NCBI GenBank assembly: GCA_019843655.1
Contig: JACDQD010000008.1
Location: forward strand, 17,084,442 to 17,148,441
Direction of reading: 5' to 3'
DNA: 64,000 nucleotides
Origin: Lethocerus indicus
Taxonomy: Eukaryota > Arthropoda > Insecta > Hemiptera > Belostomatidae
Position 1 is the first letter of the stretch. Each line of letters starts with the position of its first letter. Below are positions 36,236 to 49,087 of this stretch, piece by piece. The position numbers and the translations under genes were made by a program. Under the pieces are notes generated by a model. It was not told the origin of the DNA. It made no database searches and worked only from the letters and a program-made list of their open reading frames with translations.

Positions 36236-37270
36236 GAAGTCTAGTCTTTAATATTGCACTAACACGACGCTACCGCTAGCACGTCATAATTATATGGAAT
36301 AATGTTTCATGAAATGCGCAACAATTTCGGAAAATAAGGATTTTTTTTTCGAACGCTCCTGTAGTTAATACCTAGATTCTAATTAATATTCTTAATTTTT
36401 ATTTTTATTTTAGATTATAATATACCGTGTCCAATAACCTACATGGTGTATTTCTCAAGGTAATTTATTTATGTATGTGCTTTAACCAAACGTTTCACGT
36501 AATCTTTACCAGACATTACATCGAGCTTTATAAAAGAGGATAATTCTATAAAGTACTCATTTATGGAGAACGCATTTATTATACGCATAATAATTAAGCA
36601 TATTTCGTTTTTTGCGTTTGTTGTAGTCGTATCAAATTATCGGACGATAACTAACATTTATTTGTCTTTATGATTTTACTCCGTACCGGGTATATTTCAA
36701 TCTTTCGTGTATAAGGCAGGAAATTCAGGAGGCCCAAGTTTCAGCCCGGCCTAGTCCGTTAACTTTCCCCTGGGCCAGTGGTAGTGGGGTGTTTTTGCGT
36801 TGTTTACCGTTAAAGGGCGGTACGTGACGTGAAACCGGTAACAGAAACAATTTCGAGAAACATAATGTTTCTGTTCGGTAAGGTTGCGTCGGGGAGCAAA
36901 ACTCGGAAACAACTAACAGAGGGTCGTTTGTCATTTTGCGAGTCTCGGTGGCTGGAGGAAGCTCCTTCGGAACCATAGCTCTCTGCGTCCCCTCATAATT
37001 CTTCCCCTCCTACAGCTTTTCTTTTAACGTCACATTTTCCTCGTCCTCCTCGCCCTCCATTCTTATAATTTACCCCGCTATTTATTATTCTATCCCCTTT
37101 TACCCTTCATAACCGCTGAGCCTCTCAAAACCCAAGGATAATTAGGCCAGGGTATATATTTGTCCGTAGTCAATAAAAAATGTCTTCATATGTTCAATTG
37201 TCAAATTTTGTAGTTCACACTATGTTACCCAAAATGCACATACACTAAGGAACGACTATTAGTAATTTTA
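36236..37270. other. AT-rich stretch, then pyrimidine-rich tract
   Basis: 36236-36700 is AT-rich and featureless. 36720-36980 has higher GC. 36985-37130 is strongly C/T-rich (CCTCGTCCTCCTCGCCCTCC words), interrupted by ATTTATTATT. No gene. Confidence 0.4.
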
Positions 37271-37279
37271 AATTAACTT

Positions 37280-37349
37280 TGGCTTAGTACTCACGCTTGT
37301 ACCAATCATGCTGTGAGCAGACCACAAACCGAATGGTGTTCAAATCCCA
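37280..37349 (+). repeat. Possible tRNA-derived SINE fragment
   Basis: TGGCTTAGTACTC (37280-37292) resembles a polymerase III A box. GTGTTCAAATCCC (from about 37336) resembles a B box, 57 bases further on. The T-stem does not pair properly and no acceptor stem is visible, so it is not a functional tRNA. It could be a degraded tRNA-related SINE head or a coincidence. Confidence 0.2.
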
Positions 37350-37789
37350 GCCGCCTCTTTAACATACGCAAAAGGCATTGACATTTAACATCCAATCGGT
37401 TGAGGGCAAACTAAGTAGGATGGCAGACTTGCGAGGATTTTGGAAGTAGGTCATACTGGAGGCCAAGTCTTTTGAAGCTCATTATCTTCGAAATCTCTTC
37501 AAGAACTCTTGAAGCTTAAAAGACGGTCCCAGTTTACACGTTTTGTACACGATACACCATCCGTTCTTTGCAGTTTTATTTTGTATGTTCGGCTGGAACA
37601 ATGTTTTGAGCATTTCTAATTAAGCTTCAATTAACTCTCAACCTGTTCTATAACCCTTCGCGCCTTTTAATAATAATATTTTTTTATTCATTATTATACT
37701 GATCAATAACTGGTTATCATGAGAAATACATTTTTACAAATAGTTTGTTTTCGTTTGTTCTGATTAGCCTTCAGAGTACAACGGGGATT
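37350..37789. other. Non-coding stretch
   Basis: AT-rich with no recognised features. If 37280-37349 is a SINE head, its body would lie here, but I can define no end. Confidence 0.4.
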
Positions 37790-39130
37790 TATTTTTGTTT
37801 CCACGGGCCCCGGCTATAAGGCTATAAGGGGGCTCGCGCTCCTCCGGTGTTTTATATCCCTTAGGCCCCGTTTCGGTTTATCACTTCCTCCTCCACTTAA
37901 GTTCGGCTTGAATCTCGCCGCCTCCCTCCCACTCTTTCTTTCCAATCAGCTCCCCGAGCTCCTTCTCGCTCTTAGTGCGCCCGTACGCGCCCCCGCCCCC
38001 TCGGTTGGGTCGGTTACAAAGCTACATAAATTAAACGGTTTTGGCTTGCCTCCAGAGAAGCGGATATCGGGACCCCAGGGGCCTCCTTCCAGCCGCTCCC
38101 CGTGCCCCTTGGAAGCGTTTGAGCCGAGTACGACACATCTTGAGCCTACATTATTGTCCTTATTAAAATAAAATGTGCGGTGTCGCGTTACTCCGCCGCG
38201 AGTGGTGGGGCCGGGAGAAGGGGGAGTTATTGCCCCTGTCGGCGGCCCACTGAGTTAGCGCTCAATTTTTTTCCTTAACCTAATGGGATTGCGATTCATT
38301 CCCGGAGCAATAACTAACGGGCCGGACTAATGGGCGGCGGTTATTTATCGCCTTTGTTAAAATTTTCGGAGTAGGCCCGATGAAATGCAGTAATAAACGA
38401 GGCGTTAAACCGGATGTTTAAAAAAAAGAATCGCGGTTTATTTTCGAGGCGTAACGTCATCGCTATGAAGTCATCGGTCGTGTGAGTCTCCCTACACTCT
38501 CAGTTCAAGTGTCATCGAAGCCTTTTATCACTACACCCTTACTGCGATAATTTAGTTATACACGGGTCAAATATATTGGTCTCTACAAACGGCAGAGAGC
38601 CGTATTCACCGGTGAACTCGGAGATGTTTCCACAGAAAACTACCGGTCTAGTGAACTGATAAAACACGAAGTGGGATTCGCGCTGGTGGGGGCCGGGAAT
38701 TATTACGGTTGAGCTTATAAGGGCCACCCCCTCCCCCACTTTCAAATTACAGTCTCGGGCCGTATTTCGGTAGTGCCGGATATCAAAGGCCCCGCGATCG
38801 GTTCCGAACCGTAATAAGGCGGCAAAAGAGAGGGCCGAGGTGGCGTTACTAGGCCAAAAGGGAAGGCAGGGCGTCCCCGTGGGTGCCTCCCCCCCCCCAC
38901 TCAATCGATTGGCGGGAGGCAATTTGAGCTTGCACATCCATGCATTATTTATGCCGGCCCGCGAGACACCAACAGCCCGCCCCTCGAATTATATAACACC
39001 CAGGCATTATCCGCCCGGGCCGACACCCGCATAGCTCCGGGGGAACACGCCCGACGAACGTCCACATTCCGGGTAATGGGCGGTACTTCCCTATCGAACG
39101 GCTTTCCGCGATAGTGCGAAATTTAAGAAA
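37790..39130. other. Large GC-rich island
   Basis: The longest continuous high-GC block after the 10.9-12.5 kb one. It contains a GGCTATAAG tandem (near 37813), a pyrimidine-rich tract at 37880-37995, many CpGs and a 10-base C run at 38889-38898. The 87- and 132-codon frames here lack splice signals or familiar motifs. It could be a CpG-rich promoter or enhancer; I see no initiator or TATA arrangement that decides this. Confidence 0.4.
38889..38898. repeat. Poly-C run (10 bases)
   Basis: Ten consecutive C residues within the GC-rich island. Confidence 0.95.
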
Positions 39131-40780
39131 GTCCTAGAACACAACTGCTCATGTAAAGCGACGGCATTTTCTGTCTGCCTGAGGGCTGGAAGTACAGACC
39201 TGTACCCTGTGTTTTCCATAGATCAGATAATATAACCTTCTTAAGGTTAGGCGTTGAGTTATAGCTGAAATATCCCTACAGAACACCTGGACTAAATTAA
39301 ATTTTAAAAAACATGGGGGATTTCCTGTTAAGGATAGTTTGCAATATCATAATTTTTGTCTCGCTACTGATGGAATGCTACTTTTTGTTACTCGCATACT
39401 TCCTATGCGACATTCTTACATTGTAAGGACCGCTAGATTATAGTTCTCCACTGCCGTTTTAGCATAAGAGAAAGGAAAGTAAATGGGAACAACATTTCGC
39501 CGATACATCTTCCTTCAACTCAATAGGAATAGATTACACTGTAATCTATTGATTTCCGTTACTTGCACATTTGAATTGTTAATAAACAACATAAGAAAAG
39601 CAACGAAGGCAGTATACAATCATGTTAGCAACAAGAACTATTCGATTACTGCAAACCGGGAATGCCCTTATGAAATGTAATATTATTCGCATATTTTTTC
39701 ATAGCTTTGAGTTTATCATCAGAAGATACTCTAATTGGTATTAAAAACGAATGAGGGAGTCATGACTTTTGAATTGGAAGCAGCTTATATTTCTATATTC
39801 TGAAATTTACATTTGGAAGGTTTTCCTAGAGATCATTTTAAATTTGATTTGTGTTTTTCTGTCGACATTACAATTGTTTCTATCGAAGAAATTGTTTGGT
39901 TGTCGTTTTTGGAAGGATATATTTGTTCAATAGGCTCTATACACTTATTTCATATATTCATGTTGGACAAGTTGTAAGACAAAGAGATCACATTGCCGAC
40001 ATATGAAGCGGAGAGAAGCCACCACGAGGGGACCTAAAGTCCTCGAACCAATTGCCCCAATAAACCAGGACCAAGCCGGGTTATGAGCTTCTAAAAGAGA
40101 CAGTCTAAACCTCAATACTGAGTTACAGCAACAATATGTCTCAGGCAACAATGGGCACAGAACAATATCTTGTTGCAGACTAGGCCAGGAATGTCGGGGG
40201 TTGGCTCAGTCTCTTTGGAGGACACGTCCCAGTTTCTCGCTTTTTTCTCCTCAATTTCTTTCTGTAACATTTTGTAACTATCGTCAATCCAACTGGACAT
40301 CAAGTGCCATAAATCAGTCGATCCCGTTAATTCTGGAGTAATTAATTTTTAATTTGCAATCAGGGTACTAGTTACGCTCCCGGTCGGTTTCTTCCTTAAA
40401 AAGTTTTATTTTTTGTGTGACTAAACCAGCACAATGACAATGATCATTCAGTCCTATTTTATATGTGTGAACAGCACGTGATGTATTTAGGATAACAAAT
40501 TTTATGAACCTCCCGTTCTGAAGTCCGTCCTAGTGTGTAATAATAATAATGCATTAAAATCATTAAAAAATCCCAGGTATTACATGGGTGACAATAGTGT
40601 ATATTTTACGATATTTTCTACCAGGAAAATTCGGGACTGTATATCTTCAGACCTTGTACAGCCAAGGGAATTTAGAGATGCTTAATGACGCTAAAAAGAA
40701 CAAAATATAAATACTTAACATTATAAAAAACCAAACTGGGTAATTTCCATAAACGCTTAAATCGTCCAGTTGAGCCCGTT
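39131..40780. other. AT-rich non-coding stretch
   Basis: AT-rich apart from 39990-40090. It holds the near-palindrome at 39528-39550. The - strand reads a strong acceptor (TATTTTGTTCTTTTTAG) ending at about 40692, but I found no donor that fits. Confidence 0.45.
39528..39550. other. Near-perfect palindrome, 11-bp arms
   Basis: AATAGATTACA (39528-39538) and TGTAATCTATT (39540-39550) are exact reverse complements with one base between. The GATTA/TAATC cores are Bicoid/Otx-type (K50 homeodomain) words, so a paired homeodomain site is possible, which is inference. Confidence 0.7.
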
Positions 40781-42250
40781 TTACAGAAAAAGGAAGGTAC
40801 GAGTGGAATTCGGATCAAAATAAAATAGCGTAAAACGGAGCGAACGGCCTTAAATCGTTCGAGTTATTAAATCGCAATTCCCCGAATTAAGCTTGTTGTA
40901 TAATCCGGGAGTGCAGCTGTGTCTCCTTATTAACTGGGACAAATTAATGGCCCGGCAGAGCTTTCTTCGTCCTTCGGCCAGTGCTACGACTCGTCGATCC
41001 GTCGAATTTCAGTGGGATTTACCGAAGGAGGTAACTACGGATTAGCTATAGAAGAAGGTAAAAACCAAGTCCAACAGTCGAATGGGGCCCAAATTAAGCT
41101 CAGTTGGAAGCGGGACACCCCAAATGAATGCCCAATTTAACCCATTCTTGTCCTTTCCCTCTTTGAACTCAAAAGCGAATGGAGACCGGAGTATGAAAAC
41201 AGAGTCCTTATTCTCCACTCAATGATGTCATACAGGTCCCGAATCGAGATGACGAATAATTAATAACGAATTGAATTAAAGACCGCACGAGGGTCTACTA
41301 TAATGCAAACATTTACCAATAGCGATGACGGTGAATAACTTACTCTATGGTAATGGGTCCGAGGTTCCTTAAACACAGGTGTATTAGGAATAAGGAAATT
41401 ATTATTTATTAGGAATATTACGCAACAATTTTAATTTAATGCAGAATATTAACAGATTTCTTGGTTTTGTGCACACGAGACAATAATTACAATATCGTGT
41501 TGAGAATATGAGTGGGCGTTACCTTCAACTACATCGTCAATTGCGTCCTCGTTATTAATTTATGTGCTACTGAAAGGCCCAGGGACCGAGAATGTCTAAA
41601 TGTTCTTCGAGAGTCGGCTCTCTCGGCGCCTCATTTCGCTCGTTGCGAAAACGAGTCCTCGGTCCGTGCAGACTTTAGACTAGCCCGTCGGGTTTGTGAA
41701 AGTATTTAATTATAATACAATAATTAATAACGCCAACCAATAACATTCCAAAGCGTTTTATATATTAAGATAAATTACCACGGGGGCCATTTTCAAATTA
41801 CCCTCTGCCTACGGGGATTCCTCGGTGTACGAAATTTCATTATCTTATTGCCCCCTTTTAATTTCGGGCGATGGGCTCATTGAGCTGGCCCGGACACCGG
41901 ATCACGTGGATGTACATCACTTCCCGGGGCATCGGAATTAATAACTTCATTCACCGGGAGTCCGCCTACCATTAAATTTGAGACCACGCCCTGATCAATC
42001 TCCGGTAAAAACGCGGAGTGGCGCGGGCGGGGTACTCGTTCAAAGGGGCCGTGGGCACCCACACGCGGGGGGGCGGCCGCCACCACACACGGCCCCATAC
42101 CGCTTTTAATTACCGACACAATAGAGTCGCCATATCGCAGACGTGTAGGAGTCGCTATCCCCCTTATCGGCTTGCCCTAGACAGGATTCGCGGAGGAGGC
42201 CCGTCTGAAGAATAACAATTAGGGCCGAGGATTTATCAATTTAAACTACA
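40781..42250. other. GC-richer islands
   Basis: Raised GC at 40800-41250 and 41500-42240, the latter with GGGGGGGCGGCCGCCACC near 42065. AT-rich between. No supported gene. Confidence 0.35.
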
Positions 42251-42975
42251 AAGCTGAGACATTTCATTAAGAATTTCGAGCCCAATCTTATGCATTATCG
42301 GTTTATTTAATTCAACGCGCGCATAATAGGCACAACAATCTAATAGGGTCTTTGAATGATGGTAAATAAATTGTATTGGTTAGATCATGCTTTCTTCCCG
42401 CTTAAGGAATACGACGTGGTGAGTACGATCACACTGGAGACCAACAGGTGGAGCAAACTGTGTTCACTGTCATGATTGGACCGAGGAACCTTTTGTACTT
42501 GAGGTGGTACTTGGGACATGAGTCGTAGTAGGTGGCTTGCGCTTGCGAAGCAAAGCACAGGGCGGCTACGTGATCTGTATATTTATGGCAACATCGCCAG
42601 TACGTCCATTCAAATAGCCGTTAAAGACGATGATGAACACACTAATAATTGTATATCATCCCCTATATTTCTGACGCAAGAAGGGTTTTTAATATCGCGG
42701 AAATTTAATATCTCCGGACATATTGATTAGGTTTTTTCCGTGCGAGGTTTCTCCCACCATCAGTAGACAAAGTGAATTACTCCACGGTACGGAAATAAAT
42801 TACTTCGGACTTTAATTTTAAATAACCAGTAGCTAGGCACTGGTAGAGGGAAGTTTCACAAATGCAACCCAGAAAAGAGAATGAACTACAAAAAAGTACT
42901 TTCATTTATACCGGTACAAAAAAATTAGGAACATCGTTTTAGCAGTTTTGAAGTGGACTGCATCGTATAACCTGC
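42251..42975. other. Mixed non-coding stretch
   Basis: A pyrimidine tract CTTTCTTCCCGCTTAAG (42390-42406) is followed 12 bases later by GTGAGTACG. A 12-base micro-exon is formally possible but unlikely. Nothing else seen. Confidence 0.35.
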
Positions 42976-42979
42976 CTTT

Positions 42980-43117
42980 ATAATTGGTGGTCTAAATTGC
43001 TTCTCATTGTTGGACCTCCTACGACTGGTGCAGCGATTGTATTACTCCGGCTAATGGAGCTGTAGTCCATTCTACTCTCGAGGGGGGTGATCTTTTTCAC
43101 CTTAATTAAATACGGAG
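42980..43117 (+). repeat. Diverged duplicated element, copy 1
   Basis: The left 38 bases (42980-43017) match 43845-43881 at about 31 positions, including an exact TTCTCATTGTTGG block. The right end (CACC-TTAATTAAATACGG, about 43098-43115) resembles the end of copy 2. The interior is not clearly alike. It may be a pair of old element copies, or a duplicated regulatory element. Confidence 0.45.
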
Positions 43118-43844
43118 TGTCTGCATATTTGCGGGCAGACTATCAGCAGCTATAGTATTCTTGAGTCCAAGTTTCCTAGCAAAACCGACAATTTTGAAAG
43201 TTATTATCAAGTCCACTCTAATATTATACTACCCTTTAATTACTCTGCCTATTTTTATTTTAGATACAGACTTGTACCCATTGTGGGTATACAAAACGCA
43301 ACTGGACATATTTCTATAAATCACTATTTAATTATTAGTAATGAAAAATTGTATAAGAATATGGAAAATAATAAAAATTCTACTAATAAAACATTGTAAT
43401 TCGGTTGATTATAATTATATTTTAATCGAAGGAAAAAATCAATTGCCTTGAAATTTGCAGAATTTTCACGTCAGGATTATTATGTATTTAACTAAGGTAA
43501 AAATATTTACGACATTATTGACTTCATACTATTTGCAAGAAATCTGCGCTAAAATATGGTAATTTCTAATAGAACATTTTGCACACCGATACTAGATTCT
43601 GGAACAAATAAATGAGAATAAGAATACATTCAGGCCTGTATTTGTGCGCTAAAGTGTGATGTATTTCATAATATTATGAATTCTTTATGGATACAAACGA
43701 CATCATCATCCATCTTATTCACAGCTCCTGACACTTATCCGATAACTTAGTTTCATTTCAACCTAGCGGACATTTTAGGCCGATAAATAAGCACGTTCTA
43801 CCTGTTTAAGAAACTGGAGGGGTTCGGTTAAAAAAAAAGTAACT
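43118..43844. other. AT-rich spacer between the two copies
   Basis: Strongly AT-rich with no recognised features. Confidence 0.5.
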
Positions 43845-43960
43845 ATAATTAGCGGCCAAATTGGTTCTCATTGTTGGGCCGATGAACAATGGCCGGCTCT
43901 CGTCTAAATCAGAACGCTCCGTTTTCCCTCATCCTTTTTAATTTGATTCGGTGACCTTTC
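43845..43960 (+). repeat. Diverged duplicated element, copy 2
   Basis: Same orientation as copy 1, about 865 bases away. It shares the ATAATT...TTCTCATTGTTGG left block and a TTTTTAATTTGATTCGG right end, with one deletion relative to copy 1 in the left block. Confidence 0.45.
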
Positions 43961-46560
43961 CTAATGAAAAACATGACTCCAGATACTCGGCTATTAATCA
44001 AACGCTCCGGAGTTGGGTCCCAACCGAATTAACATTATACGAGTCGAGTGATAGGCCCCCCAGCCTTCCTACCGAGGGGGTAAATTCATGTATATTCGAT
44101 ATTGGCGTCGTGTGCTTACAAGAAAACAAAAATAAAATCGTGACTCGTGCGTGCACGACCCCCTCCCAGGTTGGGTCCCTTGAAAATAAATTGGACATTC
44201 AACATACCGTGCAACTATACCATATAGATGTGCCGATTTCGTAGGTCCAAGATAGAACGCGCGTGAGACCTAACCGAAGCTGCGAAATAATGTAAAATAA
44301 AGTTTCAAATGATTAGAACCCATTCTTATCTTGATAGGTAACGATATGCACAAAGACGTTATGATATGCCCTCATAGAATTTTATTACTGCGTTAACTAT
44401 GTAGTAAAGGTAATCGTATTAAAACTGAAAATGTAAGTTGTAAAAAGTTTTCGTCCGAGGGGAATGAAATGGAGTAAATATTTAAATACTGTATAATTTT
44501 TCACAAAGAATAAATTAAATGAATCAATTGCTAATCAAACTATATTCAAGTCGAGTGTTCGTTTCTCTTTGATAGAATAAATCGGTATTTTCGAAAAAAC
44601 TTCCCTCCCTTTTGATCCTTAACGTCTATAAAACAATTCATTTAGGTTTGACTACTTGATTGATTAGAAAAGTGAAGTGTAGTGTAATGGTTTCCGAGCC
44701 AATGGTAGGATGGGTACAAACATTTCCTTATTCGTTTTCAGAAATTCTAAATGATAGAGTAGCCTTAAGATATATTTAGATGATATCGCACCCAACCGAT
44801 ATTGAAATTCTCTTGGACAGTTCAGAAAAATCTCTCGTAAAACCGGAAAATCTTGCACCGAAATAAATTTGCATATCGGGTACAATATCATAATTACCCG
44901 TGCGAAAAATGAAGCGTCTCCCGGCAACTATATAGCGCATTATTTATCTTTACTTATACGTACTTTTAAGGCCGTACTTAAAATTGCGAAATTTCGGCAG
45001 AAACCTTCGCCCGATCTTGACCAGACTCCGGTACTGGTTCGACCTTTCGTGGCCCAGTCATTTATTCTGAACGCCGTATCAGCGGTTAATTATGGCGCTA
45101 ATTATAAGGCCCAACTATAATTGTATACCGGCATTAAAAATTAATGTATATATGTATGTATAAAATATGCACTCATTCACATGTTGAGGTTCACGTCTAT
45201 TCAAGGTTGAGGTTAATTTTTGTCCATTCGAGAATAAAGGTATCGAATTTCAATGAAATAAAAATTTCTATATCCTTCAGTTTCATTACCTTACCAATTC
45301 ATTTCTTTTTCTGTCGTGTAGATTAAAATTTAATAACTGAAGGTACAGTAGCGATATCATGGAATTCCTATATTAATTTAGTTAGTAACATTCCAGTGAA
45401 GCATCATATAAGCACTATGACTCGGCACAGTAACAACTCAAGCGTGATTATGTTCGATACCCTCGCGGGCCTTCAACTGAGGAACAGTAGTTTCTTCGTT
45501 CTTATCTGGCGCATCGAAATTTATATTGAATTGTAAACTCCGTTCACAAATTTGATCTTTCCGCCGGTCTAGTCTGTATGTCGGTCGTACACTGCCGGAG
45601 AAAATAATTCCCCCGGTATTTTAGTCACGTCCGAATTTCAGCCGGAATAAAAGCGTGTACCAGCGCAAGTGCCTTGGTCGTCGAAACACTCTTTGTGAAG
45701 AAACGTCTAAAGTATTTGCCCAATTCCTTTTTTGTTTGTAAAGATAAGTCTTGTGTCTATTACACTTTGCGGGTCTTGGAAAATCTGAACATAGGGCCGA
45801 TAGGTGCACTGAAATATTCCATTCCTAAATTGTGTGAATATTTAAGTTATGACGATTTTGGGTTCATACGGATAACATTAAATTTTTTCCAAACTCTAGT
45901 CTGAAATTCTTCTGCTGCTCTATGTTGTCACTATGCGTTGTTAATAAGCGGAGTGGTACAATCGGTGAGCGAATCCCGATGGTATTTGGCAGTCGCCTGT
46001 CACTACAACGCCGGTAACCTGTCGCGAAGAAGGATCCCGAATCGACAGGATAACCGCGTATATATTTGGAAGGCCGTGTGACGTTCTCGTCTGCGCATGA
46101 GCCCCGTGAAACCTGCGGGTAATAAAATTGTCGAGCATCATACGGGACATGTTTATGCAAACACCAGGGACCGAGCAACAGACTGTCGGTGGCCTCCCAC
46201 GAAGACCGTCGGAGTCAGTAATCCGGGCACGTCCCAAAGCTCCTCCTTTCAACCGCCTGCAGAGCTAAGAAAAGCAACTCTATTGCCAAAATTCAGAATG
46301 ACCGCTAATTAGCCGTCGGGCTTTTTTACAGTCGAAAGCTCTCCCTGATATGAATGAATTATATATCACGTCAGGTTTCTGTATGGCGAGCAGTTCAGAG
46401 TTTATGTCCGTGGTGTGTCTACCTAGCCAAAGTTTTACTCTACACGTCCTTTTAATGAAACAATAAATTGTAATATAAACAGAACATTCGTGAATAATAA
46501 CTTTTCTGTTTTATGTGATAACAACGATTTATTATTATTGATGTTATGGCTAGGTAAGTT
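43961..46560. other. Alternating AT-rich and GC-richer non-coding stretch
   Basis: GC is raised at 43961-44240, 44990-45110 and 45560-46270; AT-rich elsewhere. ATTTGCATA at 44867-44875. TAG/GTAAGT at 46551-46559 is a perfect donor word directly after an AG, but with a weak pyrimidine tract. The roughly 100-codon frames over 45864-46252 lack motifs. No gene supported. Confidence 0.4.
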
Positions 46561-48940
46561 CGTTCGGCCGTGCTCTGATTGTATTCCACTGGTGATTAGA
46601 AAATGTTCAGCAACGTTCGGCATAACATTAAATCAGTAATGAACAGAAGTCCCGTTGTGGGCCCTTTCACTACTCCGACATCAATCATTATCTCATGAAA
46701 TAAATCTCTGTATAAATCCTCAGATACAGTCATTATCCTGTCCCGCCTTCCAGGCAAACCGCGCGGGAGGCTCAAGTATCAGATGCCGCGTGACCAATAA
46801 TATTAGACATTAAATAACTAATAAATGTAAATAATGTGTTGTCAATGCAGAAATATTCCTCCGCCACCAATTCAAATGTCTGTATTCAGAATCGCACTTT
46901 CAGTTTCTTGGATATTTCGCCATGCTGTTGTACTGTTTATCCCATTAATAATCGATTACTCCACCCGATTAATAATAATAATGGTCTACTTTTAGTATTA
47001 TGAAATAATTTATGGTTATAATGATTTGATTAGGGGTGACACCAAGTCGTCGGACACGAAAGTGTTAAGCTGTTTTAAAAAAGAAGGTCCCACCACCATT
47101 CTGCCGTGGATGGCAATAAATAGTTTTTGGGGGACGAATTTAAATTCAAAATTTCACGGTCCATAAGTCGGGCCGGGGACCTGTGACAATTTAATGATAT
47201 GCCGTTTAATATTTATCCGCGCTCTGCGGGACCGGTCAATTAAGATATCAGATTTTCGGATCTTCCGAACCAGCCCGACAGGACCTGAGCCCCCAACCTA
47301 CCGATCTCAAATTAATCCGCGGCGTGCTAAAACGCCGATATGTTTCGTCCGGGGCCCAATAAAAAATGTACATACATTACCATTACGCCCGACCGGCCGA
47401 AGGACTGATGAAAAGATTCAAGATATGTTTCAGTCTGCAGAACATAAATATCAGAATGAAAATAAAAAATGCCCTATTGACTGATCGACATCAATAAATT
47501 GTTGCAAGTTGGCGCAAAAAACCGCAAAAAAAACAATTTACCGCGTTCACGTGTAGTCCAAGATCGAAATTGTTTCAGTCCGGTGTTTAAATATTAATAA
47601 TACCGAGATTATTATTATTGTTTATTGACTCCCTGAAGCTTGGTACGTGTACTGCCCGGTGTAGTACATTAGAAACAAGAACGCATAGTACCTTCTCGAA
47701 ATAAAAATTAGTGTGCACGCCTCTATTTGTCAGCTATATCTGTTATCTGTTGTATATCTGTTGTTAGTTCATTGCTGAGAAAATCGCCAAAAAGTTCAGT
47801 TCTGAACGTAACGTATAGACCAAACATATGCATTATGGCTTATTTCCACCCTCTTTTTTAAATGAGGCCATTTATCGTACAAATTAAAATGGTACGTTCC
47901 GATGTTCAGCTTTATATTTACTTTTACATTAGAAGTAATTTTAACAGTACAGTACTAAGTGTGTGTTTTATATCCATGGTTGTCATTGTTTGTTATACAA
48001 ACTAAAATTTGCACTAGTAAATGAAGGTAGGTCATAAGCACTCAATTGAACATCAACCGCTTTTATCCTGAAATCGATCGTAGCTGTCATTTAAGATTGT
48101 ATTTCGCGTGTCTGTACAAAATAATAATTCTATCATTAGGTATAATCGTTCAAATACCGATGGTCGTTTCCAGTAGTCCCTTGGTATCGATGATTGTACC
48201 GGTCAATTCGGCAATGTAAAAAAAACGGGCGTGCTCTCCTCTCCGGTGAAAACACGCCGGGCTGGCTCAGTCCACGTCTATTTTTTCCGCATAAACATCG
48301 AAAACTCTTGACGTTTTTCGAAATGGCCCATTAAAAATTGAAATGAATGATCTCGTTTGCTCGATGTGTAATTTAAAAGTCTGATCGATGCGTTTGTAAT
48401 TATTGCTTATGCTATTACACCGTTATAAAATACAGGGTTTTATGTAATTCCCTGCCCTCCCCCCCTTTCCCATTTAATCGCGCTCAGTGTTTTTCGAGAT
48501 TGAAAAACCGCATTCCTCGTGTTCGGACTCGATCTTGTATCAATCGGCCGTACTTTGTAACGTTTCTCGGCATTAATTATTGGCCAGGAGCTCGTGTATT
48601 ATCTTTATTCTTTTTTTAAATAAATGTATGCATATTTTTCTCTTGTTCCTATTTTTAGTTTATTTTTTTGCTGTGCCCTTTAAATTAACTTCATAATTTA
48701 TTTAAACATCTGACATCGGGGAGGAAGCAAAACCACCTATGATGGAGGGGAAACAAAAAATTCTGTATAAGGTATGAAAATTTCCCGAGAAGCGTTCAGA
48801 AGCCGAACAGTCACGTTAGGAGTTTAATGAGAGCGTTAGTCCAAATATACTTCCGGCGAAGAGAATGCTCCAATTTCTGCCCACTTCATTTTGTTTCACA
48901 TTAGATTCTTAGATTGTACAAAAGTTGTAACATTTGTACC
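46561..48940. other. Alternating non-coding stretch
   Basis: GC is raised at 47040-47420 and 48190-48600. ATCTGTT recurs at 47735-47763 (imperfect tandem). The 96-codon frame 47194-47484 has ordinary composition but no recognised motif and no splice signals at its ends. Confidence 0.4.
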
Positions 48941-49033
48941 TATTCAATAATTTTTTAGGCCTTTTGGAATTTTTCCAGTCAATAGAATGAGTATAATATT
49001 TTCTAGATCCTTGCAATCGTATTTATAACTTAC

Positions 49034-49087
49034 CAAATAAATAGCTTGTAACAGAGGTAACAAAAGTAAACGAATTGCAAAAAAGAG
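49034..49087 (-). other. Candidate coding exon (54 nt, or 146 nt form to 49179)
   Basis: On the - strand the donor is strong (ATTTG then GTAAGTTA). The nearer acceptor is CCAGTGCCTGCAG; a second possible one (GGTTTTTCAAG) would extend the exon to 49179. One long frame across the larger form, starting upstream at a TTG codon, contains KPLLPKWFITPVPAALF, which looks like ordinary protein. All three frames of the short form are open. No family is recognised. Neither acceptor is strong, so chance remains likely. Confidence 0.2.

Noticed and set aside
38539..38937. 132-codon - strand frame in the GC island
   Set aside because: Low stop density from GC content explains it; no domain or splice support.
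39829..39850. GAGATCATTTT followed by a diverged tail, resembling the bantam microRNA
   Set aside because: Neither flank can form the opposite hairpin arm, so no precursor is possible.
40620..40691. - strand exon after a strong TTCTTTTTAG acceptor
   Set aside because: No consensus donor follows and all frames contain stops.
42407..42418. 12-base micro-exon between a pyrimidine tract and GTGAGT
   Set aside because: The acceptor is AAG and the interval is too short to distinguish from chance.
47421..47430. AGATATGTTT, the first ten bases of miR-190
   Set aside because: The match stops after ten bases and there is no hairpin.
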